Assembly (NCBI GenBank): GCA_021323535.1
Contig: JAJONO010000035.1
Coordinates: forward strand, 23,000 to 86,999
Reading direction: 5' to 3'
DNA length: 64,000 nt
DNA from: Bacteroidota bacterium
Lineage (GTDB): Bacteria > Bacteroidota > Bacteroidia > B-17B0 > Aurantibacillaceae
Part shown: in pieces, positions 42,701 through 51,449 of the stretch
Layout of the letters: each line of letters begins with the position of its first letter
Numbering within the stretch: position 1 is the stretch's first letter
Position numbers and translations under genes: made by a program
The notes under the pieces: model-generated
Database searches by the model: none
Told to the model about the DNA's origin: nothing
The model's input: only the letters and a program-made list of their open reading frames with translations

Positions 42701-45280
42701 AATCCGAACAATACAACATTAAATTCATTATATAGTATTACAGCGGGCGATATAACAAGTGGTTCAGTTACGTTTACTCTCACATCAACCAATAACGGTC
42801 CTTGCCCTGCCGTAAGCGATACGGTTTTAATGATCATCACAAAACCTGCGACTGTTTCAGCGGGACCAAATCAGTTTGTGTGTTCAAGCGCTAATAATAT
42901 TAATCTTGCAGGGTCAGTGAGTAGTTCTTCTAATACCGGATTCTGGTCCACCAATGGAACGGGAGCATTTAATCCTGGTATTACATCACTCAATGTTTCT
43001 TATGGAATTACTCCGGCCGATATTACAGCAGGAACAATCATTTTCACACTTACTTCAACAAACAATGGCGCATGTGCCGCGGTGAGCGATACTGTAATGA
43101 TGAAGATAAGGCAAATCAATACGGTGAATGCAGGATTAAACCAATCTTTATGTTCAAACGCGGGCTTCATTAATATCAGCGGAACAGTTGGTGGCGGAGG
43201 CAATACAGGGGTCTGGAGCGCTTCCGGTTCGGGAGGATATGTTCCTTCATCAACAGCTTTAAGCACATCTTACGGAATTACGAGCTCGGATATTTCAGCG
43301 GGTACAGTTGTGTTCACGCTTACTTCAACCAACAATGGCCCTTGTCCGGCTGTGATTGATACGGTGCAGATGGTAATTACACAAATTGCAACCGTAAATG
43401 CAGGAACAAATCAATACCTCTGTTCAAATGCAGGAATTATTAATCTTACTGGAGGAATTTTGAGTTCTTCGAATACTGGTGTTTGGAGCAGTAATGGTTC
43501 GGGAAGTTATTCGCCATCTACTACGTCGTTAAGTACAACTTATTCATTGACGCTTACTGATATATTGAACGGCTCCGTTACATTCACACTTGCCTCAACA
43601 AATAATGGCGCTTGTCCTGTCGTAAGTGATTCTGTTCAGATAAAAATAAAACAGATCGCCACAGTAGTTGTGGGGCAAAGTTCCAATGTTTGTTCCAATA
43701 CATCTACTGTTGCGCTTACAGGAACTGTGAGTGGGGGAACAAGTTCAAGTGTGTGGACAACCAATGGCAGTGGCGCTATGATACCGGGTGTTTCGTCATT
43801 AAACAATACGTATTTTATAAGTGTTGCAGATATTGCTACGGGCTTCATAAATTTCACGCTCACATCAACGAACAATGCCCCTTGCCCTGCAGTAAGTGAC
43901 ACAATGATTGTGATGATAACTCCTGTTGCTCAGGTCAACGCCGGTTCTAACCAATTTATATGTTCCTCAACAGGGACCATCGGGTTAAACGGAATTGTAA
44001 ACAGCAACACCAATTCGGGAACATGGTCGTCGAGCGGAGGAGGAACCTACTCGCCGTCAAACACGATTTTAAATCCGATATATAATCTCACTCCTACCGA
44101 TGCGTCGAATGGTTCGGTAACATTTACATTGTCTTCAGGAAGCAATGGACCTTGTCCGGTTGTACGCGACACGGTTCTTATAAAAATAAAAAAGCCAGCT
44201 GTTGCTAATGCCGGTCCTGACCAGGTCATCTGTTCAACAACTCCCAATGTCATTCTGAGCGGATCAGTTTCTGCAGGAAGTACAAGCGGAACATGGTCGG
44301 GAACAGGAGGAGGAAGCTACTCTCCGAATAATTCTGTTTTAAATGCATCTTATAACGTTTCAGCTGTAGATATTAATGCGGGAACCGTAATTTTCATTCT
44401 TACTACAACCAATAATGAAGTTTGTCCTGCTGTAACAGATACAACAAAACTGACCATTATTAAAAAACCAACCATTCAGCTTTCGGGCGATACCGCAGTA
44501 TGCGCTTACCAGAACCCGGTTAAAATTACTGCAAACGTAAGCGGTGGAAGCGGGCAATATGTTTGGACCAGTAGCGGAACAGGGAATGTTGCTTACGGAG
44601 GTGCTTTTAATATTCTGAATTATACAATGAGCGCCGCGGATATCGTTTCGGGCCTTATAAAACTTACTATCACTTCTATCAATAACGGACCTTGCGGAGA
44701 CATGAACGCTTCTATTAATCTTCTTATTCATCCTGCGCCTAAAGCCAATTTTTCTGCTTCGACCGATGTTGCAAATATTCCTAACGATCCCATTCAATTT
44801 ACTAACCAGAGTACCGGAGCTACTTCTTATTATTGGAACTTTGGCGACGGAGGCTTTACCAACCTTACTAATCCAAGCCATAATTATGTAACGGTAGGAT
44901 TTTATACAGTTAGTCTTGTGGCTACGAATCAGTTTAAATGTACCGATACAGCATATAAAGATATTAAAGTGATAAGCGATATTCAGTTTCCAAATGTGTT
45001 TACACCAAATGTAAATGGTGGTAATGGTGGTTCGTATAATCCTGCGAATCTCGATAATGACGTTTTCTTCCCTTATACTTCCGGAGTTGTTGAATACAAA
45101 CTTCTGATCTTTAACAGATGGGGAGAACTGGTGTTTGAATCTCAGGATATTAATATGGGCTGGGATGGATATTTCAATGGAAAACTCTGCCAGCAGGACG
45201 CTTATGTCTGGAAAGCCGATGTGAAATTCTTTGACGGCCGAAAATATAATAAAACGGGAAATGTGACATTGCTACGATAA
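39785..45280 (+). CDS. Giant repeat adhesin with T9SS type B (CHU_C) domain, copy 1
   Basis: An 1831-residue secreted protein (signal peptide ending FSRAQ). Residues 22-300 form a unique beta-rich head with many Cys. About fifteen repeats of 90 residues follow (core xxAGPNQxxCS...GxWxSxGxGxFxP...DIxxGxVxFTLTSTNNGPCPAVSDTV), each with two Cys. A PKD domain (about 1650-1735; YYWNFGDGGF) and a type B sorting domain (IQFPNVFTPN...LLIFNRWGELVF...GWDGYFNG...YVWKADVKF) end it. Type B domains need PorP/SprF-like partners, and a PorP gene lies in the same cluster. Part of the array (41761-42840) is almost identical at DNA level. Confidence 0.93.
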   Translation: MKKTLLLLFLVCFAADFSRAQCGSGTPSFTANLTATPNGTWISPPVVRNDTCCGWTGTDVCIKFTIFLNPGSMGINFGIASGAAPGGALFYSINCGPPISIGTPICLSGTGPHILTFCKPGNNQNTYSISAIPAPVVPDSITVRDGCTQTLSVSGFSVPTITWSSVNPAPVGAYNSYLSCTAGCATVTVTPTGTPPPFVDYVVGGFGQSPCQAAYFQDTVRIYFYSNLIATINPTLSTICFGSTNTVLTVSASGGLPPYTYSWVPVGSTATQVTVGPGTYTVQLYDNTGCPPTTATAVVNQYTLPIAANAGTNFTICKSSPTVALSGTVTNATGGTWSGGSGTFSPVSASVTTNYLPTAGELSAGSVQLFLTTTGNSGCPPKQDTLVVSFQNIPIANAGPASTVCANNSLVSLSGSIGGFATTGTWSATGNGAFTSTTNLNTTFTPGSANLAAGSVTITLTSTGNGVCPPAVSNTTVLITPSPTVNAGTGGSTCGSNPFALSGTVTGGATTGAWTTNGNGSFSPASNVLNPSYTPGTADIAAGSVTLTLTSTNNGNCLPVTDTVIILIKQPAIPNAGPNQVLCSTTPTIGLGGTMGGGSTTGIWTSSGSGAFNPNNITLNAGYNITPADIAAGLVTFTLTSTNNGPCPAVTDTVKMVITKPATVSAGPNQFICATAGMINLAGTVVSSSNTGVWSSSGTGAFSPGATFLNTSYVLTTGDITSGTVIFTLTSTNNGVCAPVSDTVMMKIRQPSTANAGPNQSLCSTTPTIGLAGIIGGGGTTGIWTSNGTGGFNPNNTTLNTLYNITAADISVGAVIFTLTSTNNGPCPAVSDTALMIITKPATVSAGPNQFVCSPAGAINLAGSVISSSNTGVWSSSGTGAFSPGATFLNTSYALTAGDISLGTVIFTLTSTNNGVCAPVSDTVMMKIRQPSTANAGPNQSLCSTTPTIGLAGIIGGGGTTGIWTSNGTGGFNPNNTTLNSLYSITAGDITSGSVTFTLTSTNNGPCPAVSDTVLMIITKPATVSAGPNQFVCSSANNINLAGSVSSSSNTGFWSTNGTGAFNPGITSLNVSYGITPADITAGTIIFTLTSTNNGACAAVSDTVMMKIRQINTVNAGLNQSLCSNAGFINISGTVGGGGNTGVWSASGSGGYVPSSTALSTSYGITSSDISAGTVVFTLTSTNNGPCPAVIDTVQMVITQIATVNAGTNQYLCSNAGIINLTGGILSSSNTGVWSSNGSGSYSPSTTSLSTTYSLTLTDILNGSVTFTLASTNNGACPVVSDSVQIKIKQIATVVVGQSSNVCSNTSTVALTGTVSGGTSSSVWTTNGSGAMIPGVSSLNNTYFISVADIATGFINFTLTSTNNAPCPAVSDTMIVMITPVAQVNAGSNQFICSSTGTIGLNGIVNSNTNSGTWSSSGGGTYSPSNTILNPIYNLTPTDASNGSVTFTLSSGSNGPCPVVRDTVLIKIKKPAVANAGPDQVICSTTPNVILSGSVSAGSTSGTWSGTGGGSYSPNNSVLNASYNVSAVDINAGTVIFILTTTNNEVCPAVTDTTKLTIIKKPTIQLSGDTAVCAYQNPVKITANVSGGSGQYVWTSSGTGNVAYGGAFNILNYTMSAADIVSGLIKLTITSINNGPCGDMNASINLLIHPAPKANFSASTDVANIPNDPIQFTNQSTGATSYYWNFGDGGFTNLTNPSHNYVTVGFYTVSLVATNQFKCTDTAYKDIKVISDIQFPNVFTPNVNGGNGGSYNPANLDNDVFFPYTSGVVEYKLLIFNRWGELVFESQDINMGWDGYFNGKLCQQDAYVWKADVKFFDGRKYNKTGNVTLLR
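41800..42720 (+). repeat. 540-bp near-identical tandem duplication inside the adhesin gene
   Basis: Positions around 41800-42180 and 42340-42720 align base for base at an offset of exactly 540 nt, with only scattered changes. For example, 42001-42060 and 42541-42600 differ at one base. The unit is two 90-residue protein repeats. Confidence 0.9.
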
Positions 45281-45501
45281 TGTCCTGAGAAAGTTCTATT
45301 CCATTTTAAAATTCTATCAACAAATCAACAACATTTCAACAAAGCTGAACCTTTACTGCTAATCGCTGTATAAGTAAAAGAGGAGATTGAACGTTTATTT
45401 TGAAAGAGACGTCGAATTGATGAAAAAGCTAGTACAGCGATCAGTATCTTAGGATTACTTTTTGGTAACTAAAAAAGGCAATTAAAACACACAGGATTTT
45501 G

Positions 45502-45509
45502 TAAATTTG
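45502..45509 (+). promoter_or_regulatory. -7 box TAAATTTG upstream of adhesin copy 2
   Basis: Matches TAnnTTTG, 14 nt before the ATG at 45524. It suggests that the second adhesin has its own promoter within the 243-bp spacer, besides any read-through from copy 1. Confidence 0.5.
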
Positions 45510-45523
45510 ATCTCTCAATTTAT

Positions 45524-48500
45524 ATGATGAAAAGGATATATACGTCAATGGTTCTGGTTTTCTTTGCCATGAATTATTGTTTTTCTCAAAATCCTTCCCA
45601 GGTGCCATTTAACGCATCTTTCTGGAACGCGTATGCAGATAAACTTCAACTAAGCCCAAAAGATAGAGAAGAGTTTATTTCCTCACACAAAAAATTGCAT
45701 TCACAATCACCAGCTGCCATACAACAGTTTACGCAACAGCCACAATCTTCTGCTAAAGGAGCAGGCTCTAATAACGGAATTTTTGCAGGGCCCTGTGTGA
45801 ATGCCGATTTTGAATTGGGTAGCACTGCAGGATGGACAACCAGTTGCGGATTTCACCCGGGCTTTAATCCCTTGGGATGTTGTCCGAATGCGGGTGGTCA
45901 GCAAACAATTATGGCAGCCGGTCCTAATGATCCTTTTGGGGGATTTCCCGTGGTTTTTCCAGGTGGAAACTTCTCTCTTCGCCTTGGTAATAGTGTTACC
46001 GGTGGTCAGGCCGACAGGATTGAACAAACATTTATGGTGAGCCCGGCAAATGCTAACTTCTCTTATAAATACGCAGTAGTTTTTCAGGACCCTAATCACC
46101 CGGCTAACGAACAGCCTTCTTTCCAGGTAGAAATGCTTGATGCATTCGGAGCGCAGGTTCCATGTACGTTTTATTACATTGCCGCAGGTGCCGGAATTCC
46201 CGGATTCTTAAATTCACCAACTGCAGGTGTTATTTACAAACCATGGTCAACTGTAATGGTGGATTTAACGCCATATATTGGACAAAATATTACAATTCGC
46301 TTTTCAACTTACGATTGTTCTCTTGGAGGACATTTTGGGTACGCTTACATTGACGGTGTTTGCCAATCTTTCACCGGAGGAGGCCTCGATACTGTTTGCG
46401 TTGGTGGAACTACAAATTTCTGCGCGCCAGCAGGCGTAGCTTCTTATACATGGAACGGCCCGGGAGTTACTAATTTTGTGGGGCAATGTGTTACCGCTTC
46501 CGCAGCGGGTATTTATACCGTATCAACAACATTGTTCAGTGGTTGTCAGGGCCCTGCATTTACATATACTCTGGCAAACCAAACACCGCCTGTTGCTAAT
46601 GCAGGAACCAACGCCACAGTTTGTGCTAACAACAACACGGTAAGTCTAAGTGGAAGTATTACAGGTTATAGTGCCAACCCGGTTTGGTCGAGTAGTGGAA
46701 CAGGTACCCTTGGTTCAACAACAAATTTAGCCACTACCTACACTCCCAGCACTGCCGATATTGCAGCCGGAAGTGTAACGCTTTCTCTTAGCACTATAAA
46801 TAACGATTATTGTCCGGCCGATGTGGATGACATGGTTATTAGCATTACACCATCACCTGTGGTAAATGCGGGAACAGGGGGATCAACGTGTAGCAATAGT
46901 TCTTTCGCACTGAACGGAAGTGTTACGGCGGGTGCATCAACAGGATCATGGACTACCAATGGTAATGGAAGTTTTTCTCCTTCCGCAAACATATTAAATC
47001 CTTCATACACTCCTGGCTCTGCAGATATTGCGGCTGGTTCCGTAACATTAACTCTTACATCAACAGCTAACGGAAATTGTTTTCCTGATTCTGACACGCT
47101 AATTATTCTCATCAAACAACCTGCTACATCGAATGCAGGGCCAACTCAGACATTATGCTCAACTACACCTACAATAGGTCTTACAGGTATTATTGGCGGA
47201 GGAAGCACAACAGGAATATGGTCTGCTTCCGGCGCAGGAGCATTTAATCCGGGTGCCACAGCGTTAACAACCACATACAACATTACAGCGGCGAACATAG
47301 CAGCAGGGCAGGTTACATTCACATTGTCTTCTACCAATAATGGCCCGTGCCCGGTTATAACCAGCACTGTAATGATGAGCATTATAAAACCGGCAACTGT
47401 AACAGCAGGGCCGAACCAGTTTTTATGTTCAACAGCTGGTACAATTACCCTTGTTGGTTCTGTAACAAGTAATTCAAATACCGGAATATGGAACACTGCC
47501 GGTTTAGGAACTTTTAATCCTAACAATACAACTCTTAATGCAGGATATGCCATGACGGCTTCTGATATCACAACGGGAACAGTTGTATTTACATTAACAT
47601 CAACAAATAATGGCCCATGTGCTGCCGTAAGCGATACAGTAATGATGAAGATAAGGCAACCGGCCACTTCTAACTCAGGACCAAATCAAACATTATGTTC
47701 AAATGTTACATCTATCAATTTAACAGGTGTTATTGGCGGTGGTGGAACAACAGGAATCTGGTCAAGTTCAGGAGCGGGAGGATTTACACCTTTAAACACT
47801 TCTCTCAATACTTCTTATGCTGTTACAGCCGGAGATATTACATCAGGATCTGTGATCTTCACATTGACTTCAACTAATAACGGTCCGTGTGCTGCCGTAA
47901 GCGATACAACGCAAATGGTGATAATTAAAATCGCGACAGTTTCGGCAGGGCCAAATCAATTTGTTTGTTCAAGCGCAGGAGTTATTAATCTTGCAGGAAC
48001 AATCAACAGCCCGTCAAATACAGTCGCATGGAGCAGCAGTGGGGCAGGTGGTTTTACACCTGGAAATAATATTATCAATCCTGCATATTCAATTACTGCA
48101 GCAGATATTCTCGGAGGCACTGTTGTTTTTACAGTAACATCTACTAACAACGGGCCATGTCCTGCCGTAAGTGATACTGTGATGATGAAGATCAAAGAAC
48201 TTGCTACTGTAAACTCCGGTCCAAATCAATCCTTATGTTCAAATGCAACTTCAATTAATCTCACAGGAGTAATCGGCGGAGGCGGAACAACTGTTGCATG
48301 GGGAGGATCAGGACCTGGTGCATTTGCGCCTTCAAATACTTCACTCAATACTTCTTACGGAATCACAGCAACAGATGTTACAGCCGGCTCGGTTATTTTC
48401 ACCTTAACGTCGACCAATAACGGCCCGTGCCCTGCGGTGAGCGATACTACCAAGATGGTGCTCATTAATATTGCAACTGTTACTGCAGGGCCAAACCAGT

Positions 48501-51445
48501 TTTTATGTTCTAACGGTGGAGTAATCAATCTCGGCGGAACTATCAACAGTCCATCCAATACTGTTTTATGGAGTGGCAGCGGAGCAGGTGGATATACGCC
48601 GGGTAACAACGTAGTTAATCCAACATATTCTCTTACTGCCGCAGATATTATTGGTGGTACCGTAACGTTCACCATTACATCCACAAACAACGGACCATGT
48701 CCTGCGGTGAGTGATTCGGTAATGATGAAGATCAAAGAACTAGCTAGTGTAAATGTTGGACCAAATCAATCCTTATGTTCAACAGCTCCTTCTATTAACC
48801 TGAACGGAACACTTGGAGGTGGAGGAACAACAGGAATGTGGATCAGCTCAGGAATTGGTGGGTTTATTCCTTCCAACACTTCGCTCAATACTTCTTACAA
48901 CATAACATCCGGAGATGTTGCAACAGGCTCTGTGATCTTTACACTCACATCTACCAACAACGGACCATGTCCTGCAGTTAGCGATACATCCATGATGGTA
49001 CTTGTAAATATTGCAACAATTACTGCTGGCCCAAATCAATATATCTGTTCTAATGGCGGTGTGGTAAATCTTTCAGGAACTATAAACAGCCCTTCGAATA
49101 CAGTAACATGGAACAGTAATGGCGCTGGAGGATTTTCTCCTTCGAATGTTTCTATCAATCCTACTTATTCACTTACCGCGGCAGATATAGTTGCGGGAAC
49201 AGTTGCCTTTACGGTAACCTCGACCAACAATGGACCATGCCCGGCAACGAACGACAGTGTGATGATCGCAATCAAAGAATTAGCACAGGTGAATGCAGGA
49301 CCTAACCAATCTATTTGTTCAAACAACTCTGTTATAAATCTTAATGGATCAATGGGCGGTGGGGCAACAACTATTACCTGGGCGAGTTCGGGTACCGGCG
49401 GTTTCTTACCAAACAATACGAATCTTAATACATTCTATGGAGCAACAGGAACCGATATTAATCTGGGAACCGTGATCTTTACAATTTCTTCTACCAATAA
49501 CGGACCTTGCCCTTCAGTAGAAGATAGTATGATGGTGTCCATCACAAAAATTGCAACGGTTACCGCCGGACCAAATCAATACATCTGTTCAAACGCCGGA
49601 ATCATTAATTTAACCGGGGGAATAATCAGTCCTTCAAATACAGTAACATGGGGTACGAACGGAACCGGAAATTTTGCTCCAACTAATACTGTAACAAATG
49701 CTTCTTATTCAATCTCTGCAAGTGATATTGGTGCTGGTACTGTTATCTTCACTATCACCTCTACAAATAACGGTGTTTGTCCAACACAATCAGACACGGT
49801 ACAAATGAAAATTAAAACATTGGCAACTGTAAACGCAGGTGTAAGCCAGAATATTTGTTCGAACACAAGCTCCGTCAATCTTGGTGGAACCGTAACGGGT
49901 GGAACAAGTACAGGTTTGTGGACGAGTACCGGTGCGGGCGTTATGGTGCCTGGCGCAACTGCTCTTAATAATGTTTACTTTGTAAGTGTTGCCGATGTAA
50001 ATGCAGGCTCAATAACTTTTACCCTTAGTTCCACTAATAACGAAGTGTGCCCGGCTGTAACAGATAGTATGATGGTTTACATTACTCCGCTTGCCCAGGT
50101 GAACGCAGGAAACAACCAATATGTATGTTCTCTTACAGGAACACTTGGATTAAACGGAACTGTTTTCAGCAATTCAAATGCCGGAGCCTGGTCGTCTAGT
50201 GGCGGTGGTACTTATTCCCCTTCCAACTCAGTGCTCAATCCTGTTTACAATATTACATCCTCTGACGCAAGCAATGGTTCGGTAACATTTACATTAACTT
50301 CAAATAATAATGGTCCTTGTCCGATCGTGCGCGACACAGTTCTAATTAAGATCAAAAAACCTGCGGTTGTAAGCGCGGGCCCTGATCTGGCTATTTGTTC
50401 AACTACTGCTAATATTGGAATGAGTGGTAATATTACAGTAGGAAGTACGACTGGTTTCTGGACGAGCACAGGCACAGGGATTTTCTCTCCAAATACTTCT
50501 GCACTGAATGCAAACTATGCGGCATCTGCCGGGGATATCAACGCAGGAACGGTTTATCTGATTCTTACTTCTACTAACAATGAAGTTTGCCCGGCAATGA
50601 TCGATACAAGTAAACTTACCATTATTAAAAAACCGTCGCTCAATCTTTTAAGTGATACCGCGATTTGTTCTTATCAGAATCCGGTGAGTATAAACGCGAG
50701 TTTGATCGGAGGTAGCGGACAATTTATGTGGAGTAGTAGCGGAACCGGGGTTATCACTTATGTGAGCGGCTCAACGTCTGTGAATTATGCAATGAGTGCC
50801 GCCGACATTGCAGCCGGTTTGATTAAACTTACAATTACCTCTGTAAATAACGGTCCTTGCGGCGATATTAACGCGTCAATCAATGTAAAAATCAATCCTT
50901 CGCCCAAAGCAGATTTTATTGCTTCTTCTTACATTGCCAATGTTTCAAACGACCCTATTTCATTCACTAACCAGAGCACGGGAGCTAACTCCTATTACTG
51001 GAACTTTGGCGATGGTGGATTTACCAATCTTACAAACCCTATTCACAGTTATGCTTCAGCAGGATTTTACACGGTAAGTCTTATTGCAATCAACCAGTTT
51101 GACTGTAAGGATACGGCTTATAAAGATATTAAGGTGGTAAGCGACATTCAGTTCCCTAATGTTTTCACTCCTAATGCTAATGGTGGTGGTGGCGGAACGT
51201 ATAATCCTCTCAGCCTTGATAACGATGTGTTCTTCCCATATACTTCAGGTGTTACCGAATACCATTTACGTATTTTTAACAGATGGGGTGAATTGATTTT
51301 CGAGTCGAAAGATATTACTCTGGGATGGGATGGATACTTTAATGGAAAAATCTGCCAACAGGATGCTTATGTGTGGAAAGCTGATATAAAGTTCTTCGAT
51401 GGCAGAACCTTTAATAAAACTGGCAGTATAACATTATTAAGATAA
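45524..51445 (+). CDS. Giant repeat adhesin with T9SS type B (CHU_C) domain, copy 2
   Basis: A 1973-residue paralogue of the preceding protein. After a signal peptide (ending CFSQ) comes a different head: a polar helix (FWNAYADKLQLSPKDREEFISSHKK) and a jelly-roll/MAM-like domain (residues about 82-290; CVNADFELGSTAGWTTSCG, YIDGVC). Then about sixteen 90-residue repeats of the same family, a PKD domain (about 1790-1870) and a type B sorting domain closely matching copy 1. Repeats alternate in two flavours. The different heads suggest different ligands on the same stalk. It is followed at 4 nt by the PorE-like gene. Confidence 0.93.
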   Translation: MMKRIYTSMVLVFFAMNYCFSQNPSQVPFNASFWNAYADKLQLSPKDREEFISSHKKLHSQSPAAIQQFTQQPQSSAKGAGSNNGIFAGPCVNADFELGSTAGWTTSCGFHPGFNPLGCCPNAGGQQTIMAAGPNDPFGGFPVVFPGGNFSLRLGNSVTGGQADRIEQTFMVSPANANFSYKYAVVFQDPNHPANEQPSFQVEMLDAFGAQVPCTFYYIAAGAGIPGFLNSPTAGVIYKPWSTVMVDLTPYIGQNITIRFSTYDCSLGGHFGYAYIDGVCQSFTGGGLDTVCVGGTTNFCAPAGVASYTWNGPGVTNFVGQCVTASAAGIYTVSTTLFSGCQGPAFTYTLANQTPPVANAGTNATVCANNNTVSLSGSITGYSANPVWSSSGTGTLGSTTNLATTYTPSTADIAAGSVTLSLSTINNDYCPADVDDMVISITPSPVVNAGTGGSTCSNSSFALNGSVTAGASTGSWTTNGNGSFSPSANILNPSYTPGSADIAAGSVTLTLTSTANGNCFPDSDTLIILIKQPATSNAGPTQTLCSTTPTIGLTGIIGGGSTTGIWSASGAGAFNPGATALTTTYNITAANIAAGQVTFTLSSTNNGPCPVITSTVMMSIIKPATVTAGPNQFLCSTAGTITLVGSVTSNSNTGIWNTAGLGTFNPNNTTLNAGYAMTASDITTGTVVFTLTSTNNGPCAAVSDTVMMKIRQPATSNSGPNQTLCSNVTSINLTGVIGGGGTTGIWSSSGAGGFTPLNTSLNTSYAVTAGDITSGSVIFTLTSTNNGPCAAVSDTTQMVIIKIATVSAGPNQFVCSSAGVINLAGTINSPSNTVAWSSSGAGGFTPGNNIINPAYSITAADILGGTVVFTVTSTNNGPCPAVSDTVMMKIKELATVNSGPNQSLCSNATSINLTGVIGGGGTTVAWGGSGPGAFAPSNTSLNTSYGITATDVTAGSVIFTLTSTNNGPCPAVSDTTKMVLINIATVTAGPNQFLCSNGGVINLGGTINSPSNTVLWSGSGAGGYTPGNNVVNPTYSLTAADIIGGTVTFTITSTNNGPCPAVSDSVMMKIKELASVNVGPNQSLCSTAPSINLNGTLGGGGTTGMWISSGIGGFIPSNTSLNTSYNITSGDVATGSVIFTLTSTNNGPCPAVSDTSMMVLVNIATITAGPNQYICSNGGVVNLSGTINSPSNTVTWNSNGAGGFSPSNVSINPTYSLTAADIVAGTVAFTVTSTNNGPCPATNDSVMIAIKELAQVNAGPNQSICSNNSVINLNGSMGGGATTITWASSGTGGFLPNNTNLNTFYGATGTDINLGTVIFTISSTNNGPCPSVEDSMMVSITKIATVTAGPNQYICSNAGIINLTGGIISPSNTVTWGTNGTGNFAPTNTVTNASYSISASDIGAGTVIFTITSTNNGVCPTQSDTVQMKIKTLATVNAGVSQNICSNTSSVNLGGTVTGGTSTGLWTSTGAGVMVPGATALNNVYFVSVADVNAGSITFTLSSTNNEVCPAVTDSMMVYITPLAQVNAGNNQYVCSLTGTLGLNGTVFSNSNAGAWSSSGGGTYSPSNSVLNPVYNITSSDASNGSVTFTLTSNNNGPCPIVRDTVLIKIKKPAVVSAGPDLAICSTTANIGMSGNITVGSTTGFWTSTGTGIFSPNTSALNANYAASAGDINAGTVYLILTSTNNEVCPAMIDTSKLTIIKKPSLNLLSDTAICSYQNPVSINASLIGGSGQFMWSSSGTGVITYVSGSTSVNYAMSAADIAAGLIKLTITSVNNGPCGDINASINVKINPSPKADFIASSYIANVSNDPISFTNQSTGANSYYWNFGDGGFTNLTNPIHSYASAGFYTVSLIAINQFDCKDTAYKDIKVVSDIQFPNVFTPNANGGGGGTYNPLSLDNDVFFPYTSGVTEYHLRIFNRWGELIFESKDITLGWDGYFNGKICQQDAYVWKADIKFFDGRTFNKTGSITLLR

Positions 51446-51449
51446 TAAT

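Noticed and set aside
44360..44881. Long minus-strand frame within adhesin copy 1 (173 codons)
   Set aside because: It is antisense to an intact repeat-coding gene. Its composition mirrors the repeat; no start signal or family pattern.
47146..47667. Long minus-strand frame within adhesin copy 2 (173 codons)
   Set aside because: It repeats at every unit of the array (as at 42061-42297 and 48355-48735), so it is a by-product of codon bias in the tandem repeats.
39785..51445. CRISPR-like regular repeats
   Set aside because: The periodicity is of 270 and 540 bp, in frame and protein coding; no short identical repeats with unique spacers are seen anywhere in the window.
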